Of a DNA stretch of 64,000 nucleotides, positions 9,710-17,472 are shown piece after piece. Both the position numbers and the translations under genes were made by a program. Positions within the stretch are counted from its first letter, which is position 1. Each line of letters begins with the position of its first letter. This DNA is from an uncultured Bacteroidia bacterium. GTDB lineage: Bacteria > Bacteroidota > Bacteroidia > Bacteroidales > UBA932. The stretch is from contig CADASN010000015.1 of assembly GCA_902790635.1 (NCBI GenBank), positions 1 to 64,000 on the forward strand. Reading direction: 5' to 3'. The notes beneath the pieces are model-generated. The model had not been told where the DNA came from. It did no database searches and worked only from the letters and a program-made list of their open reading frames with translations.

Positions 9710-9717
9710 TAAATTCG
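9710..9717 (+). promoter_or_regulatory. Probable -7 element for GH97
   Basis: TAAATTCG differs from TAnnTTTG at one base and sits 24 nt before the GH97 ATG. The same variant octamer occurs before purC (minus strand of 37036-37043), which supports it as a usable element. Confidence 0.4.
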
Positions 9718-9741
9718 CCCGAATTATTAAACGTTTCTTCC

Positions 9742-11664
9742 ATGAATCTTCTGACAATCCTCCTTGCCGTGCTCCCGGTCCTGAACGGCCCGGACGGACG
9801 GCTGCAGGTCCGTTTTAACGACGGCGGCGACCAGCTCCGGTACAGTATCAGCTATGACGGGAAAACCCTCGTGGAACCCTCTCGGCTTGGTCTGAAGACC
9901 AACGAAGCCGACTACACCCGGCTGGAGTTCCTGTCAGCCGACACGCAGGACATCCGCGACTGCTACACCCTGGACCGCATCAAAGCCTTCCGGATCGACC
10001 ATCCGGCCGTCCGGGTTCTGCTGCATTGCAAGAATGCCGACGGGCGCCCGATCGACATCGAATGGCACCTGACCGCCAACGATGCCGCATTCCGCTACCT
10101 GCTTCCGCGCGACACGGAGACCGGCAGCATCCGGGTGCTGTGCGAGACGAGTTCCTTCCGTTTCCCGGAAGGGACGACCGGCTTCCTGACGCCGCAGAGC
10201 CATGCGATGATCGGCTGGAAGCGCAGCAAGCCCAGTTATGAAGAATTCTATTCGCTCGACGTTCCGCTGGACCAGCGGTCCCAATATGGCCACGGCTTCA
10301 CCTTCCCCTGCCTCTTCCGTGTCGGTGGCGACGGCTGGGTGCTGGTCAGCGAGACCGGCGTGGACAGCCGCTACTGCGCCTCGCACCTGAGCGACTACGA
10401 CCCGCAGGAAGGCTATACCGTCGCCTTCCCGATGCCGGAGGAGAACAACGGCAACGGCACGGTCGAGCCGGCATTTGCCCTTCCGGGCGCCACGCCCTGG
10501 CGCACCCTCACCGTCGGCAGCGGCCTCGCTCCCGTGGTCGAGACGACCATCGCCTTCGACGTCGTGGAGCCCCGCTACGAGACCACGCGCGGCTACCGCT
10601 ACGGCAAGAGCAGCTGGAGCTGGATCGTCTGGCAGGATGCCAGCATGAACCGCGACGACCAGATCGCCTACATCGACCTCGCCGCGGCGATGGACTGGCC
10701 CTACATCCTGATCGATGCGGGCTGGGACCAGGAATTCGGCCATGCCGGCATGGAAGAACTGGTCCGCTACGCGCGGAGCCGGGGGGTGGACGTGTTCCTC
10801 TGGTACTCCTCCAGCGGCTGGTGGAACGATATCGTCCAAAGCCCCGTGGACATCATGTGCGACCCGCTGGCACGCAAGCCGGAGATGCGCTGGATGGAGA
10901 GCATCGGCGTCAAGGGCATCAAGGTGGACTTCTTCGGCGGGGACAAGCAGGAGACGATGCGCCTGTATGAAGCCATCCTCAGCGATGCCGATGACCACGG
11001 CCTGATGTGCATCTTCCACGGCGCCACCCTGCCCCGCGGCTGGGAGCGGATGTATCCCAACTACGTCGGCAGCGAAGCCGTCCTCGCCTCCGAGAACATG
11101 GTCTTCGGCCAGAACCACTGCGACCTGGAGTCGCAGAATGCCGCGCTGCATCCCTTCCTGCGCAACACCGTGGGCAGCATGGAGTTCGGCGGAGTCTTCC
11201 TCAACAAACGCCTGAACCGGGCCAATGGGAAACCGGGCCCCGGCGGACGCGTATTCGGCACGCAGCGGCGCACCACGGACGCGGCCGAACTGGCCGTCGC
11301 CGTGCTCTACCAGAACCCGATCCAGAATTTCGCGCTCACGCCCAACAACCTGACGGACGCCCCGGCCGCCGCCCTGGATTTCCTCCGGGAAGTGCCGACC
11401 ACCTGGGATGAGACGCGCCTGCTCGACGGCTACCCGGGCCGCAACATCCTGCTGGCCCGCCGCCACGGGCGGACCTGGTATGTCGCCGCCATCAATGCCA
11501 CGGACCAGCCCTTCGCCGTGGATGTGCAGGCCGTCGAAGCCCGCCTGGGCGGCAAGGCCCTCGTCTATGCCACGGGCAAGGACGGCGCGCTGCAGACAGG
11601 CGCAGCCACGAAAAAACCGCTCAGTCTCCCGAAGGATGACGGAGCGGTACTCGTGATCCGGTAG
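9742..11664 (+). CDS. Glycoside hydrolase family 97 (retaining, alpha-galactosidase-like)
   Basis: A 640-residue exported glycosidase of the SusB family. The N-terminal beta-sandwich (about 15-260), the TIM barrel (about 270-550) and the short C-terminal beta domain are in the usual order. The barrel holds GYRYGKSSWSWIVWQD, YILIDAGWD and KGIKVDFFGGD. Asp396 in KVDFF matches the nucleophile position of retaining GH97 alpha-galactosidases; inverting GH97 alpha-glucosidases use Glu residues instead. It stands alone on the plus strand, convergent with the DUF4861 gene 9 bp downstream. Alpha-galactosyl side chains of pectin or hemicellulose are possible substrates, which is inference. The signal peptide is short (MNLLTILLAVLPVLNG). 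Confidence 0.9.
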   Translation: MNLLTILLAVLPVLNGPDGRLQVRFNDGGDQLRYSISYDGKTLVEPSRLGLKTNEADYTRLEFLSADTQDIRDCYTLDRIKAFRIDHPAVRVLLHCKNADGRPIDIEWHLTANDAAFRYLLPRDTETGSIRVLCETSSFRFPEGTTGFLTPQSHAMIGWKRSKPSYEEFYSLDVPLDQRSQYGHGFTFPCLFRVGGDGWVLVSETGVDSRYCASHLSDYDPQEGYTVAFPMPEENNGNGTVEPAFALPGATPWRTLTVGSGLAPVVETTIAFDVVEPRYETTRGYRYGKSSWSWIVWQDASMNRDDQIAYIDLAAAMDWPYILIDAGWDQEFGHAGMEELVRYARSRGVDVFLWYSSSGWWNDIVQSPVDIMCDPLARKPEMRWMESIGVKGIKVDFFGGDKQETMRLYEAILSDADDHGLMCIFHGATLPRGWERMYPNYVGSEAVLASENMVFGQNHCDLESQNAALHPFLRNTVGSMEFGGVFLNKRLNRANGKPGPGGRVFGTQRRTTDAAELAVAVLYQNPIQNFALTPNNLTDAPAAALDFLREVPTTWDETRLLDGYPGRNILLARRHGRTWYVAAINATDQPFAVDVQAVEARLGGKALVYATGKDGALQTGAATKKPLSLPKDDGAVLVIR

Positions 11665-11673
11665 CGCCGGTTC

Positions 11674-12540
11674 CTATTTCCGCATGTACGCGGCGAACTT
11701 CTCCGCGGTGTTGAGTTCGTCTTCCTTGACGGACGCGGCCACGACCTGCGTCTCGATCCGGGAAGCCGGCTTCGAGATGATCCGGACCATGTTCTCCGTC
11801 TTCTCGGGAGCCTCGAACTTGTTCGGCTTGAACCACATGCCGCCGCCGAGCTCGCAAGGGTTCTGCGATACGTCCGCCGGGTGGATACCCCAGACGGAGA
11901 TATAGTTCTTGCCGTACTCCACCGCCTCGCCCGGATGGTAATTGACGCCCGTGAGGAACTGCACCTTGCGGCCGTTCAGCTCCGTGGCGATCACCTTCGC
12001 GACGCGGCTCTTGTCCTTCATCTCCACGCGGATGGAGATGTCCGCCGGCTCACCCATGTAATCCACCCCGTAAGCGATCATCTCAGCGAACGAACCGCCC
12101 TTGATCTCGCCCACGCGGGCCGTACGGCCGCGGGTCGCCACCAGCTTGACCTCCTTCTCGCCGTCCCAGAGGGCGATGCCGCCCAGACCGACCGTCTTGC
12201 CGACGAGATACTCGTCGCAGCCGGCCCCTTCTTCGGCCATCTGCTTCTCCGTGGGATACCAGAGGTATTTGCGGAGCTCCATCTGCTTGCCGCTCTTGGA
12301 ATAGACGTCGATGGCACCGCTGTCATTAAAATAAATGCGCAGGGCGCACATCGAATTCTCTACGGCCGCACCGTGGTGGCCGACGAAACTGTACTGGACC
12401 GCCTGTTCGGAGACGATCTCCTTGACCTGGAGGCTGTCGGAGCGCCAGAAAAGGCTGTACGCGGTCTGCGCCCCGCCATGTGCGCAGGAGAAAAACAGCG
12501 GGAGGGCAGCGATGGCTGCGAGGTAGATTTTTTGCTTCAT
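11674..12540 (-). CDS. DUF4861-family lipoprotein
   Basis: A 288-residue lipoprotein. The start at 12540 gives a lipoprotein signal (MKQKIYLAAIAALPLFFSC) with the lipidated Cys at 19; the longer frame from 12582 would translate through the predicted promoter. The body is beta-rich, with Gly/Trp-containing segments such as VGLGGIALWDG, VGEIKGGSFAEM and NPCELGGGMWF. I recognise it as DUF4861, a family with no proven activity that is common in pectin and other plant-glycan loci of Bacteroidetes. Its -7 element lies only 4 nt before the ATG, so the mRNA would be nearly leaderless. It is divergent from the rhamnose operon, suggesting shared control. Confidence 0.75.
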   Translation of the reverse strand: MKQKIYLAAIAALPLFFSCAHGGAQTAYSLFWRSDSLQVKEIVSEQAVQYSFVGHHGAAVENSMCALRIYFNDSGAIDVYSKSGKQMELRKYLWYPTEKQMAEEGAGCDEYLVGKTVGLGGIALWDGEKEVKLVATRGRTARVGEIKGGSFAEMIAYGVDYMGEPADISIRVEMKDKSRVAKVIATELNGRKVQFLTGVNYHPGEAVEYGKNYISVWGIHPADVSQNPCELGGGMWFKPNKFEAPEKTENMVRIISKPASRIETQVVAASVKEDELNTAEKFAAYMRK

Positions 12541-12544
12541 AGGG

Positions 12545-12572
12545 CAAATATAAGGAAATTTGATTATATTTG
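12545..12572. promoter_or_regulatory. Divergent -7 elements for DUF4861 and rhaB
   Basis: The minus strand of 12545-12552 and the plus strand of 12565-12572 both read TATATTTG, 12 bp apart and pointing away from each other. The plus element is 28 nt before the rhaB ATG. The minus element ends only 4 nt before the DUF4861 ATG. A regulator bound between or beside them could control both genes. Confidence 0.55.
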
Positions 12573-12600
12573 TGGATACCACTTTTAACTTACGACCAAT

Positions 12601-14019
12601 ATGCCTACCAAAAATTACTTAGCAGTCGACCTCGGTGCCACCAGCGGCCGCACCATCGTCGCCACGTACGACGGGAAAAAGGTCGATATGCGCGAGCTCA
12701 CCCGTTTCAAGAACCCGATGATCCCCCTGGGAGGGCATCTTTTCTGGGACCTTCCCGCCCTCTATAACGAGATTCTCATCGCCCTGCGCAAGACCGTGGA
12801 GGAGCAGATTCCCATCGATTCCATCGGCATCGACACCTGGGGCTGCGACTTCGCATTCTTCGGGGCGGACGGCCAGTTGCTGAGCCTGCCTTACTGCTAC
12901 CGCGATTCGCATACCGATGGTGCCATCGACCGCTATATGAAGATGCACGACAAGCGCGAGGTCTATGACAGGACCGGTATCCAGTTCATGGAGTTCAACT
13001 CCCTCTTCCAGCTGGACACCCTGCGCCACAACGGCTGCACCGCATTCGAGAATGCCGACAAGATCCTCTTCATCCCCGACGCCCTCATCTACATGCTGAC
13101 CGGACAGGCCATCTGCGAGTACACCGTGGCCTCCACTTCCCAGCTGCTGAATCCCGTCACGGGCGACCTTGACAAGGACCTGTTGATGAGCATCGGCCTG
13201 AAGCGTGAGCAGTTCGGCCCGATGACCCAGCCGGGCACCGTGATCGGCCCCCTGACCGAGCAGGTCCGCGAAGCCACCGGCATCGGCGCAGAGGTCAAGG
13301 TCATCGCCATCGCCGCACACGACACGGCCTCCGCCGTGGCCGCCGTTCCTGCCAAGGACGCGGAATACGCCTATCTCAGCTGCGGCACCTGGTCCCTGAT
13401 GGGCATCGAATCCCCCAACCCTATCATCACCGACGAGAGTTTCAAGCAGAACTTCACCAACGAAGGCGGCATCGACGGCACGACCCGTTTCCTCAAGAAC
13501 ATCTGCGGCCTGTGGCTCTTCGAGCAGTGCCGTCCCGAATTCAAGGACGTCCCCAAGGAGATCGGCCCGCTGACCGCCCTCTGCGAGACCACCCGCTTCG
13601 GTTCCATCATCAACCCGGACGACCCGTCCTTCGCGCACCCGGTGTCCATGTGCAAGGCCATCGACGAATACTGCGAACGCACCGGACAGATCGCCCCGCG
13701 CACCCCGGCCGAGTACATCCGCTGCATCTACAAGTCCCTGGCGCACCGCTACACCGCCATCATCAGCATCCTGCAGGAGATGTCCCCCAACCCGATCAAG
13801 TGCCTGCACGTGATCGGCGGCGGCTCGCTCAACAAGTACCTCATGCAGATGACCGCCGATGAGCTCCAGATGCCCGTCATCTGCGGCCCGACCGAAGGCA
13901 CGGCCCTCGGCAACGTCCTGCTCCAGATCAAGGCCCAGGGCCTGGTGGGCTCCCTCCCGGAGATGCGCAAGATCGTCGCAAACTCCGTCGAACTCAAAGT
14001 CTATAATCCAACTAAATAA
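12601..14019 (+). CDS. rhaB: L-rhamnulokinase
   Basis: Phosphorylates L-rhamnulose with ATP to L-rhamnulose 1-phosphate in the cytoplasm, the second step of rhamnose use. The 472-residue protein has the FGGY/RhaB layout: an N-terminal ATP-site strand (YLAVDLGATSGR), the catalytic region SIGIDTWGCDFAFFG, and the C-terminal phosphate/adenosine motifs (LSCGTWSLMG and HVIGGGSLNKYL). It leads the operon rhaB-rhaA-rhaT with a 20-bp gap to rhaA. Length and motifs fit RhaB rather than a fuculokinase or xylulokinase. Confidence 0.95.
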   Translation: MPTKNYLAVDLGATSGRTIVATYDGKKVDMRELTRFKNPMIPLGGHLFWDLPALYNEILIALRKTVEEQIPIDSIGIDTWGCDFAFFGADGQLLSLPYCYRDSHTDGAIDRYMKMHDKREVYDRTGIQFMEFNSLFQLDTLRHNGCTAFENADKILFIPDALIYMLTGQAICEYTVASTSQLLNPVTGDLDKDLLMSIGLKREQFGPMTQPGTVIGPLTEQVREATGIGAEVKVIAIAAHDTASAVAAVPAKDAEYAYLSCGTWSLMGIESPNPIITDESFKQNFTNEGGIDGTTRFLKNICGLWLFEQCRPEFKDVPKEIGPLTALCETTRFGSIINPDDPSFAHPVSMCKAIDEYCERTGQIAPRTPAEYIRCIYKSLAHRYTAIISILQEMSPNPIKCLHVIGGGSLNKYLMQMTADELQMPVICGPTEGTALGNVLLQIKAQGLVGSLPEMRKIVANSVELKVYNPTK

Positions 14020-14039
14020 CAAAACCAATTTCACACACA

Positions 14040-15293
14040 ATGAACGAGAACAAAATCCTCCAGGCTTACGAGATCGCCAAGGAGCGCTATGCCGCCATTG
14101 GCGTCGACACCGACAAAGCCATTGCCACCCTTGAGAAGACCCCCATTTCCCTGCACTGCTGGCAGACCGACGACGTGATCGGTTTCGAGAGCAAGGACGG
14201 CCTCTCCGGCGGTATCCAGACCACCGGCAACTATCCGGGACGTGCCCGCAACATCGACGAGGTGCGCGCCGACGTCATCTTTGCCAAGAGCCTGCTCGCC
14301 GGCAACCACCGCCTCAACCTCCACGAGATCTACGGCGACTTCGGCGGCAAGTTCGTAGACCGCGACCAGGTGGAAGTCAAGCACTTCCAGAGCTGGATCG
14401 ACTGGGCCAAGGAGAACAACATGAAGCTCGACTTCAACTCCACTTCCTTCGGCCACCCGAAGAGCGGCGACCTGTCCCTCGCCAACCCGGACAAGGCCAT
14501 CCGCGAGTTCTGGATCGAGCACACCAAGCGCTGCCGCCGCATCGCCGACGCGATGGGCAAAGCCCAGAACGACCCCTGTATCATGAACATCTGGGTCCAT
14601 GACGGCTCCAAGGACCAGACCGTAGAGCGCAAGCGCTACCGCGAGATTTTCGCCGAGGCCCTCGACGAGATCCTCAAGGAGGACCTCCCGGGCATGAAGA
14701 CCTGCCTCGAGGCCAAGCTGTTCGGCATCGGCCTGGAGAGCTACACCGTGGGCTCCCACGACTTCGTCGCCGGCTACTGCGCCACCCGCAAGCTCATGTA
14801 CACCCTCGATACCGGCCACTATGAGATGACCGAGAATGTGGCCGACATGGTCGCTTCCCTGCTTCTCTTCGTGCCTGAGCTCATGCTGCACGTCTCCCGT
14901 CCGATCCGCTGGGACTCCGACCACGTGACCATCATGAACGACCAGACCCTCGACCTCTTCAAGGAGATCGTGCGTGCCGACGCCCTCAACCGCAGCCACA
15001 TCGGCCTGGACTACTTCGATGCCGCCATCAACCGCATCGGTGCTTACGTCATCGGTACCCGCGCTACGCAGAAGTGCGTGCTGAGCGCCCTGCTCGAGCC
15101 GCTCGCCAAGCTGCGTGAGTACGAGGATGCCGGCAAGGGTTTCCAGCGTCTCGCCCTCCTCGAGGAAGCCAAGACCCTGCCGTTCGGCGCCGTGTTCGAT
15201 TACTTCAACTGCAAGAACGGCGTGCCCGTGGGTGAAGAGTTCATCGGCTGCATCGAGCAGTACGAGAAGGACGTCACCTCCAAGCGCTGCTAA
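14040..15293 (+). CDS. rhaA: L-rhamnose isomerase
   Basis: Interconverts L-rhamnose and L-rhamnulose using a divalent metal, the first step of rhamnose catabolism. The 417-residue length and conserved segments fit RhaA: ISLHCWQTDDV, GIQTTGNYPGRA, NLHEIYGDF, LDFNSTSFGHPKSG and the metal-site strands ending in LDTGHYEMTENVADM. It sits between rhaB and rhaT with 20- and 12-bp gaps. In Bacteroides this gene is often called rhaI. Confidence 0.96.
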   Translation: MNENKILQAYEIAKERYAAIGVDTDKAIATLEKTPISLHCWQTDDVIGFESKDGLSGGIQTTGNYPGRARNIDEVRADVIFAKSLLAGNHRLNLHEIYGDFGGKFVDRDQVEVKHFQSWIDWAKENNMKLDFNSTSFGHPKSGDLSLANPDKAIREFWIEHTKRCRRIADAMGKAQNDPCIMNIWVHDGSKDQTVERKRYREIFAEALDEILKEDLPGMKTCLEAKLFGIGLESYTVGSHDFVAGYCATRKLMYTLDTGHYEMTENVADMVASLLLFVPELMLHVSRPIRWDSDHVTIMNDQTLDLFKEIVRADALNRSHIGLDYFDAAINRIGAYVIGTRATQKCVLSALLEPLAKLREYEDAGKGFQRLALLEEAKTLPFGAVFDYFNCKNGVPVGEEFIGCIEQYEKDVTSKRC

Positions 15294-15305
15294 TAGCTTG
15301 CCGTT

Positions 15306-16334
15306 ATGGGATCCTCTATTTTCTTAGGCCTGCTGATCATTGCGATCGGGTCGTTCTGCCAGTCGAGCTGCTACGTCCCGATCAACAAGATCAAGCAGTG
15401 GAGCTGGGAGAGCTACTGGCTTGTCCAGGGCGTGTTCGCCTGGCTGGTGTTCCCGTGCCTGGGTGCCCTGCTGTCCCTCTCCGGGACGAGCGGCAGCTTC
15501 GGTGACCTGCTCGGCTTGATGAATGCCGACCCCAAGAACACCTGGCTGACCATCCTGTTCGGTGCCCTGTGGGGTGTCGGCGGCCTTACCTTCGGCCTGT
15601 CGATGCGCTACCTCGGCGTAGCCCTCGGCCAGAGCATCGCCCTCGGGCTCTGCTCCGGCCTCGGCGCCATCCTCGGTCCGGTCTTCACCGGACAGGCCCA
15701 CACCCTCACCGCCGCCATCTGGATCGGCGTGGTCGTCACCATCATCGGCATCGCCATCATCGGCATCGCCGGCGCGATGAAGGCCAATGCCCTCCCCGAG
15801 GAGGAGAAGAAGAAGGCCGTCAAGGACTTCAACTTCGGCAAGGGCATCATCATCGCCGTGCTGTGCGGCTTCATGAGCGCATGCTTCAACATCGGCCTGA
15901 ATTTCGGCAAGGACCTCTTCCTTGAAGGCACCAAACCGATCTTCCAGTCGCTGCCCGCCACGATGCTCGTGACCTTCGGCGGATTCCTGACCAACGCCTG
16001 CTACTGCCTCTTCCAGAACAGCAAGAACAAGACCTTCGGCGACTACAAGAAGGGCTCCCTCTGGGGCAACAACCTCCTGTTCTGCTGCCTGGCCGGCCTG
16101 CTCTGGTACAGCCAGTTCTTCGGCCTGAGCCTCGGCAAGGGATTCCTGACGGACTTCCCGGTGCTGCTGACCTTCAGCTGGTGCATCCTGATGTCGCTGA
16201 ACGTCATCTTCTCCAATGTCTGGGGCATCATCCTCAAGGAGTGGAAGGGCTGCTCGAAGAAGACCATCACCGTGCTGCTCTGCGGCCTGGCGGTCCTCAT
16301 CTTCAGCATTTTCCTCCCGCAGATGATCGGATAG
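15306..16334 (+). CDS. rhaT: L-rhamnose/proton symporter
   Basis: A 342-residue inner-membrane transporter of the RhaT type (drug/metabolite-transporter fold, about ten helices). It starts with IFLGLLIIAIGSFCQSSCYVP and carries KIKQWSWESYWLVQG, typical of RhaT. It is the last gene of the rhamnose operon and is followed by a strong intrinsic terminator, so rhamnulose-1-phosphate aldolase and lactaldehyde reductase are not part of this transcript. Confidence 0.94.
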   Translation: MGSSIFLGLLIIAIGSFCQSSCYVPINKIKQWSWESYWLVQGVFAWLVFPCLGALLSLSGTSGSFGDLLGLMNADPKNTWLTILFGALWGVGGLTFGLSMRYLGVALGQSIALGLCSGLGAILGPVFTGQAHTLTAAIWIGVVVTIIGIAIIGIAGAMKANALPEEEKKKAVKDFNFGKGIIIAVLCGFMSACFNIGLNFGKDLFLEGTKPIFQSLPATMLVTFGGFLTNACYCLFQNSKNKTFGDYKKGSLWGNNLLFCCLAGLLWYSQFFGLSLGKGFLTDFPVLLTFSWCILMSLNVIFSNVWGIILKEWKGCSKKTITVLLCGLAVLIFSIFLPQMIG

Positions 16335-16358
16335 AGGCGTACCAAGCCGTTTTCCCGA

Positions 16359-16389
16359 ACGGGTGGCCATCTTCCGGCCACCCGTTTTT
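16359..16389 (+). terminator. Intrinsic terminator after rhaT
   Basis: ACGGGTGGCC (16359-16368) pairs with GGCCACCCGT (16376-16385) around a 7-nt loop and runs into five U residues. This 10-bp GC-rich stem ends the rhamnose operon 24 nt after the rhaT stop. Confidence 0.9.
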
Positions 16390-16424
16390 CGTCCGGAAGT
16401 CATCTGTTTTCCGATATAAATTCC

Positions 16425-16432
16425 TATTTTTG
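16425..16432 (+). promoter_or_regulatory. -7 element for the duplicated lipoprotein gene
   Basis: TATTTTTG matches TAnnTTTG and lies 16 nt before the ATG at 16449, just after the rhaT terminator. The lipoprotein is therefore probably an independent transcript. Confidence 0.55.
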
Positions 16433-16448
16433 TAAAAATGCCCGCCCT

Positions 16449-17357
16449 ATGAAAGCATCCTTTAAATTCCTGTTCATTATGGCTATCGGATTATTCGGGG
16501 CGTCCTGCTCAGCGCAGGCCCCCAAGGGGAAACTCATTTATTGCAGCTATTCCAGCACCGGCATGGCCGGTCTCGGCAAGGATTATTGCGAACTGATCGC
16601 CGACAAGGATTCCACCCCCAAGGTGGTTGTCGCACTCAGACTGGACAACCGCTTCGGCGAACCGGAGATCCGTGCGGAGTATCCCGTCGGACAGGAAGTC
16701 GTGGATTCGCTCCAGGCCATGCTCGCTGACAGCAAGGTCTATCAGCTCAACGGCTACAATGTAGATGAACTGATGAGCGGCGGGCATGCCTATCGCATCT
16801 ATCAGGAATACGACTCCGGCGAAAAGGTCAATGCCCGCTGGTACGGACACGACATCAAGCCCGAAGCGCTGGCCGCCTACAACATGATCGAGCGCTTCTT
16901 CGCCCCTTGGCGCGTAAAGGCCACGAAGTCCCAGGAGCCCATTGTCGAGATCGGCTATACGGCCAGGCGGGTGGCCGGCCGCGGCACGGACGAATGCAGG
17001 CTGATCTGCCCGCCGGGATACGTCCCGCAGGCCCTGGTCCGCTTCGATCTCGACAACCGCCTCAACCGGCCGGAACACCACGGGCAGATCGACCTCACGG
17101 ACGAGCAGGTCGCGGAAATCCTCCAGGCCCTCAACCAATTGCACATCCAGGATCTGGAAGACTACGACCAGGATGACCACATCGAAGGGGGCACCATCTG
17201 CTCTGTCTCCGTCAAATACCTCTCCGGCCGCCAGCAATCATTCCGTTGGCACACCACGGATCCCAATCCGGATGTCCTGGCGGTGTACAACCGGCTTGTA
17301 TCTTTCTTTGAACCCCTGAAAGCCCAGGCCGACGAAGTCGTCGCCGAACCGGAATAA
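16449..17357 (+). CDS. Uncharacterised lipoprotein with a 136-residue internal duplication
   Basis: The 302-residue protein has a lipoprotein signal ending FGASC (Cys20). The rest is two similar halves offset by exactly 136 residues: LDN at 65-67 repeats at 201-203, DYCELI at 45-50 as DECRLI at 181-186, and LAAYNMIERFF at 141-151 as LAVYNRLVSFF at 277-287. Each half starts with a beta-rich part and ends in a helix. I do not recognise the family. One Cys per half (47, 183) is conserved. It follows the rhamnose operon but has its own promoter, so a role in rhamnose use is not supported. Confidence 0.7.
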   Translation: MKASFKFLFIMAIGLFGASCSAQAPKGKLIYCSYSSTGMAGLGKDYCELIADKDSTPKVVVALRLDNRFGEPEIRAEYPVGQEVVDSLQAMLADSKVYQLNGYNVDELMSGGHAYRIYQEYDSGEKVNARWYGHDIKPEALAAYNMIERFFAPWRVKATKSQEPIVEIGYTARRVAGRGTDECRLICPPGYVPQALVRFDLDNRLNRPEHHGQIDLTDEQVAEILQALNQLHIQDLEDYDQDDHIEGGTICSVSVKYLSGRQQSFRWHTTDPNPDVLAVYNRLVSFFEPLKAQADEVVAEPE

Positions 17358-17363
17358 TCGGAC

Positions 17364-17461
17364 TAAAGCCGATGCCGCTATGGCTTCGGAGCGCAGCGAC
17401 AGAGGGGGTATCGGTGGAACCTTCCCCCGTCAAACCGAAGGGAATAAAGCCGATGCCGCTA
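17364..17461. repeat. 17-bp direct repeat flanking dispersed repeat copy 2
   Basis: TAAAGCCGATGCCGCTA occurs at 17364-17380 and again at 17445-17461. Between them, 17385-17430 is the second copy of the dispersed element first seen at 4730-4774 (TTCGGAGCGCAGCGACAGAG ... CCTTCCCCCGT). The element lies in the convergent gap between the duplicated lipoprotein and the six-hairpin glycosidase gene. The direct repeats could be a target duplication or tandem parts of a larger repeat unit. Confidence 0.6.
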
Positions 17462-17472
17462 CGGCATCGGCT
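17448..17472 (-). terminator. Perfect hairpin overlapping the glycosidase stop codon
   Basis: AGCCGATGCCG (17448-17458) pairs perfectly with CGGCATCGGCT (17462-17472) around the 3-nt loop CTA. On the minus strand that loop is the TAG stop codon of the glycosidase gene and the stem encodes its last residues (KPMP). On the minus strand the stem is followed by a weak T-containing stretch, so it may act as its terminator. Confidence 0.6.

Noticed and set aside
6047..9712. A 1221-codon open frame on the plus strand across GH28, esterase and mscS
   Set aside because: Its product is rich in His/Gln/Asp with no domain motif. It is the complement of three well-supported minus-strand genes in a high-GC genome.
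15324..16403. A 359-codon minus-strand frame opposite rhaT
   Set aside because: It is a Gln/Glu/Ala-rich shadow of a transporter gene with clear membrane helices.
17364..17461. Direct repeats around the dispersed element considered as a CRISPR or attachment site
   Set aside because: Only two 17-bp copies, no spacer pattern and no integrase nearby.
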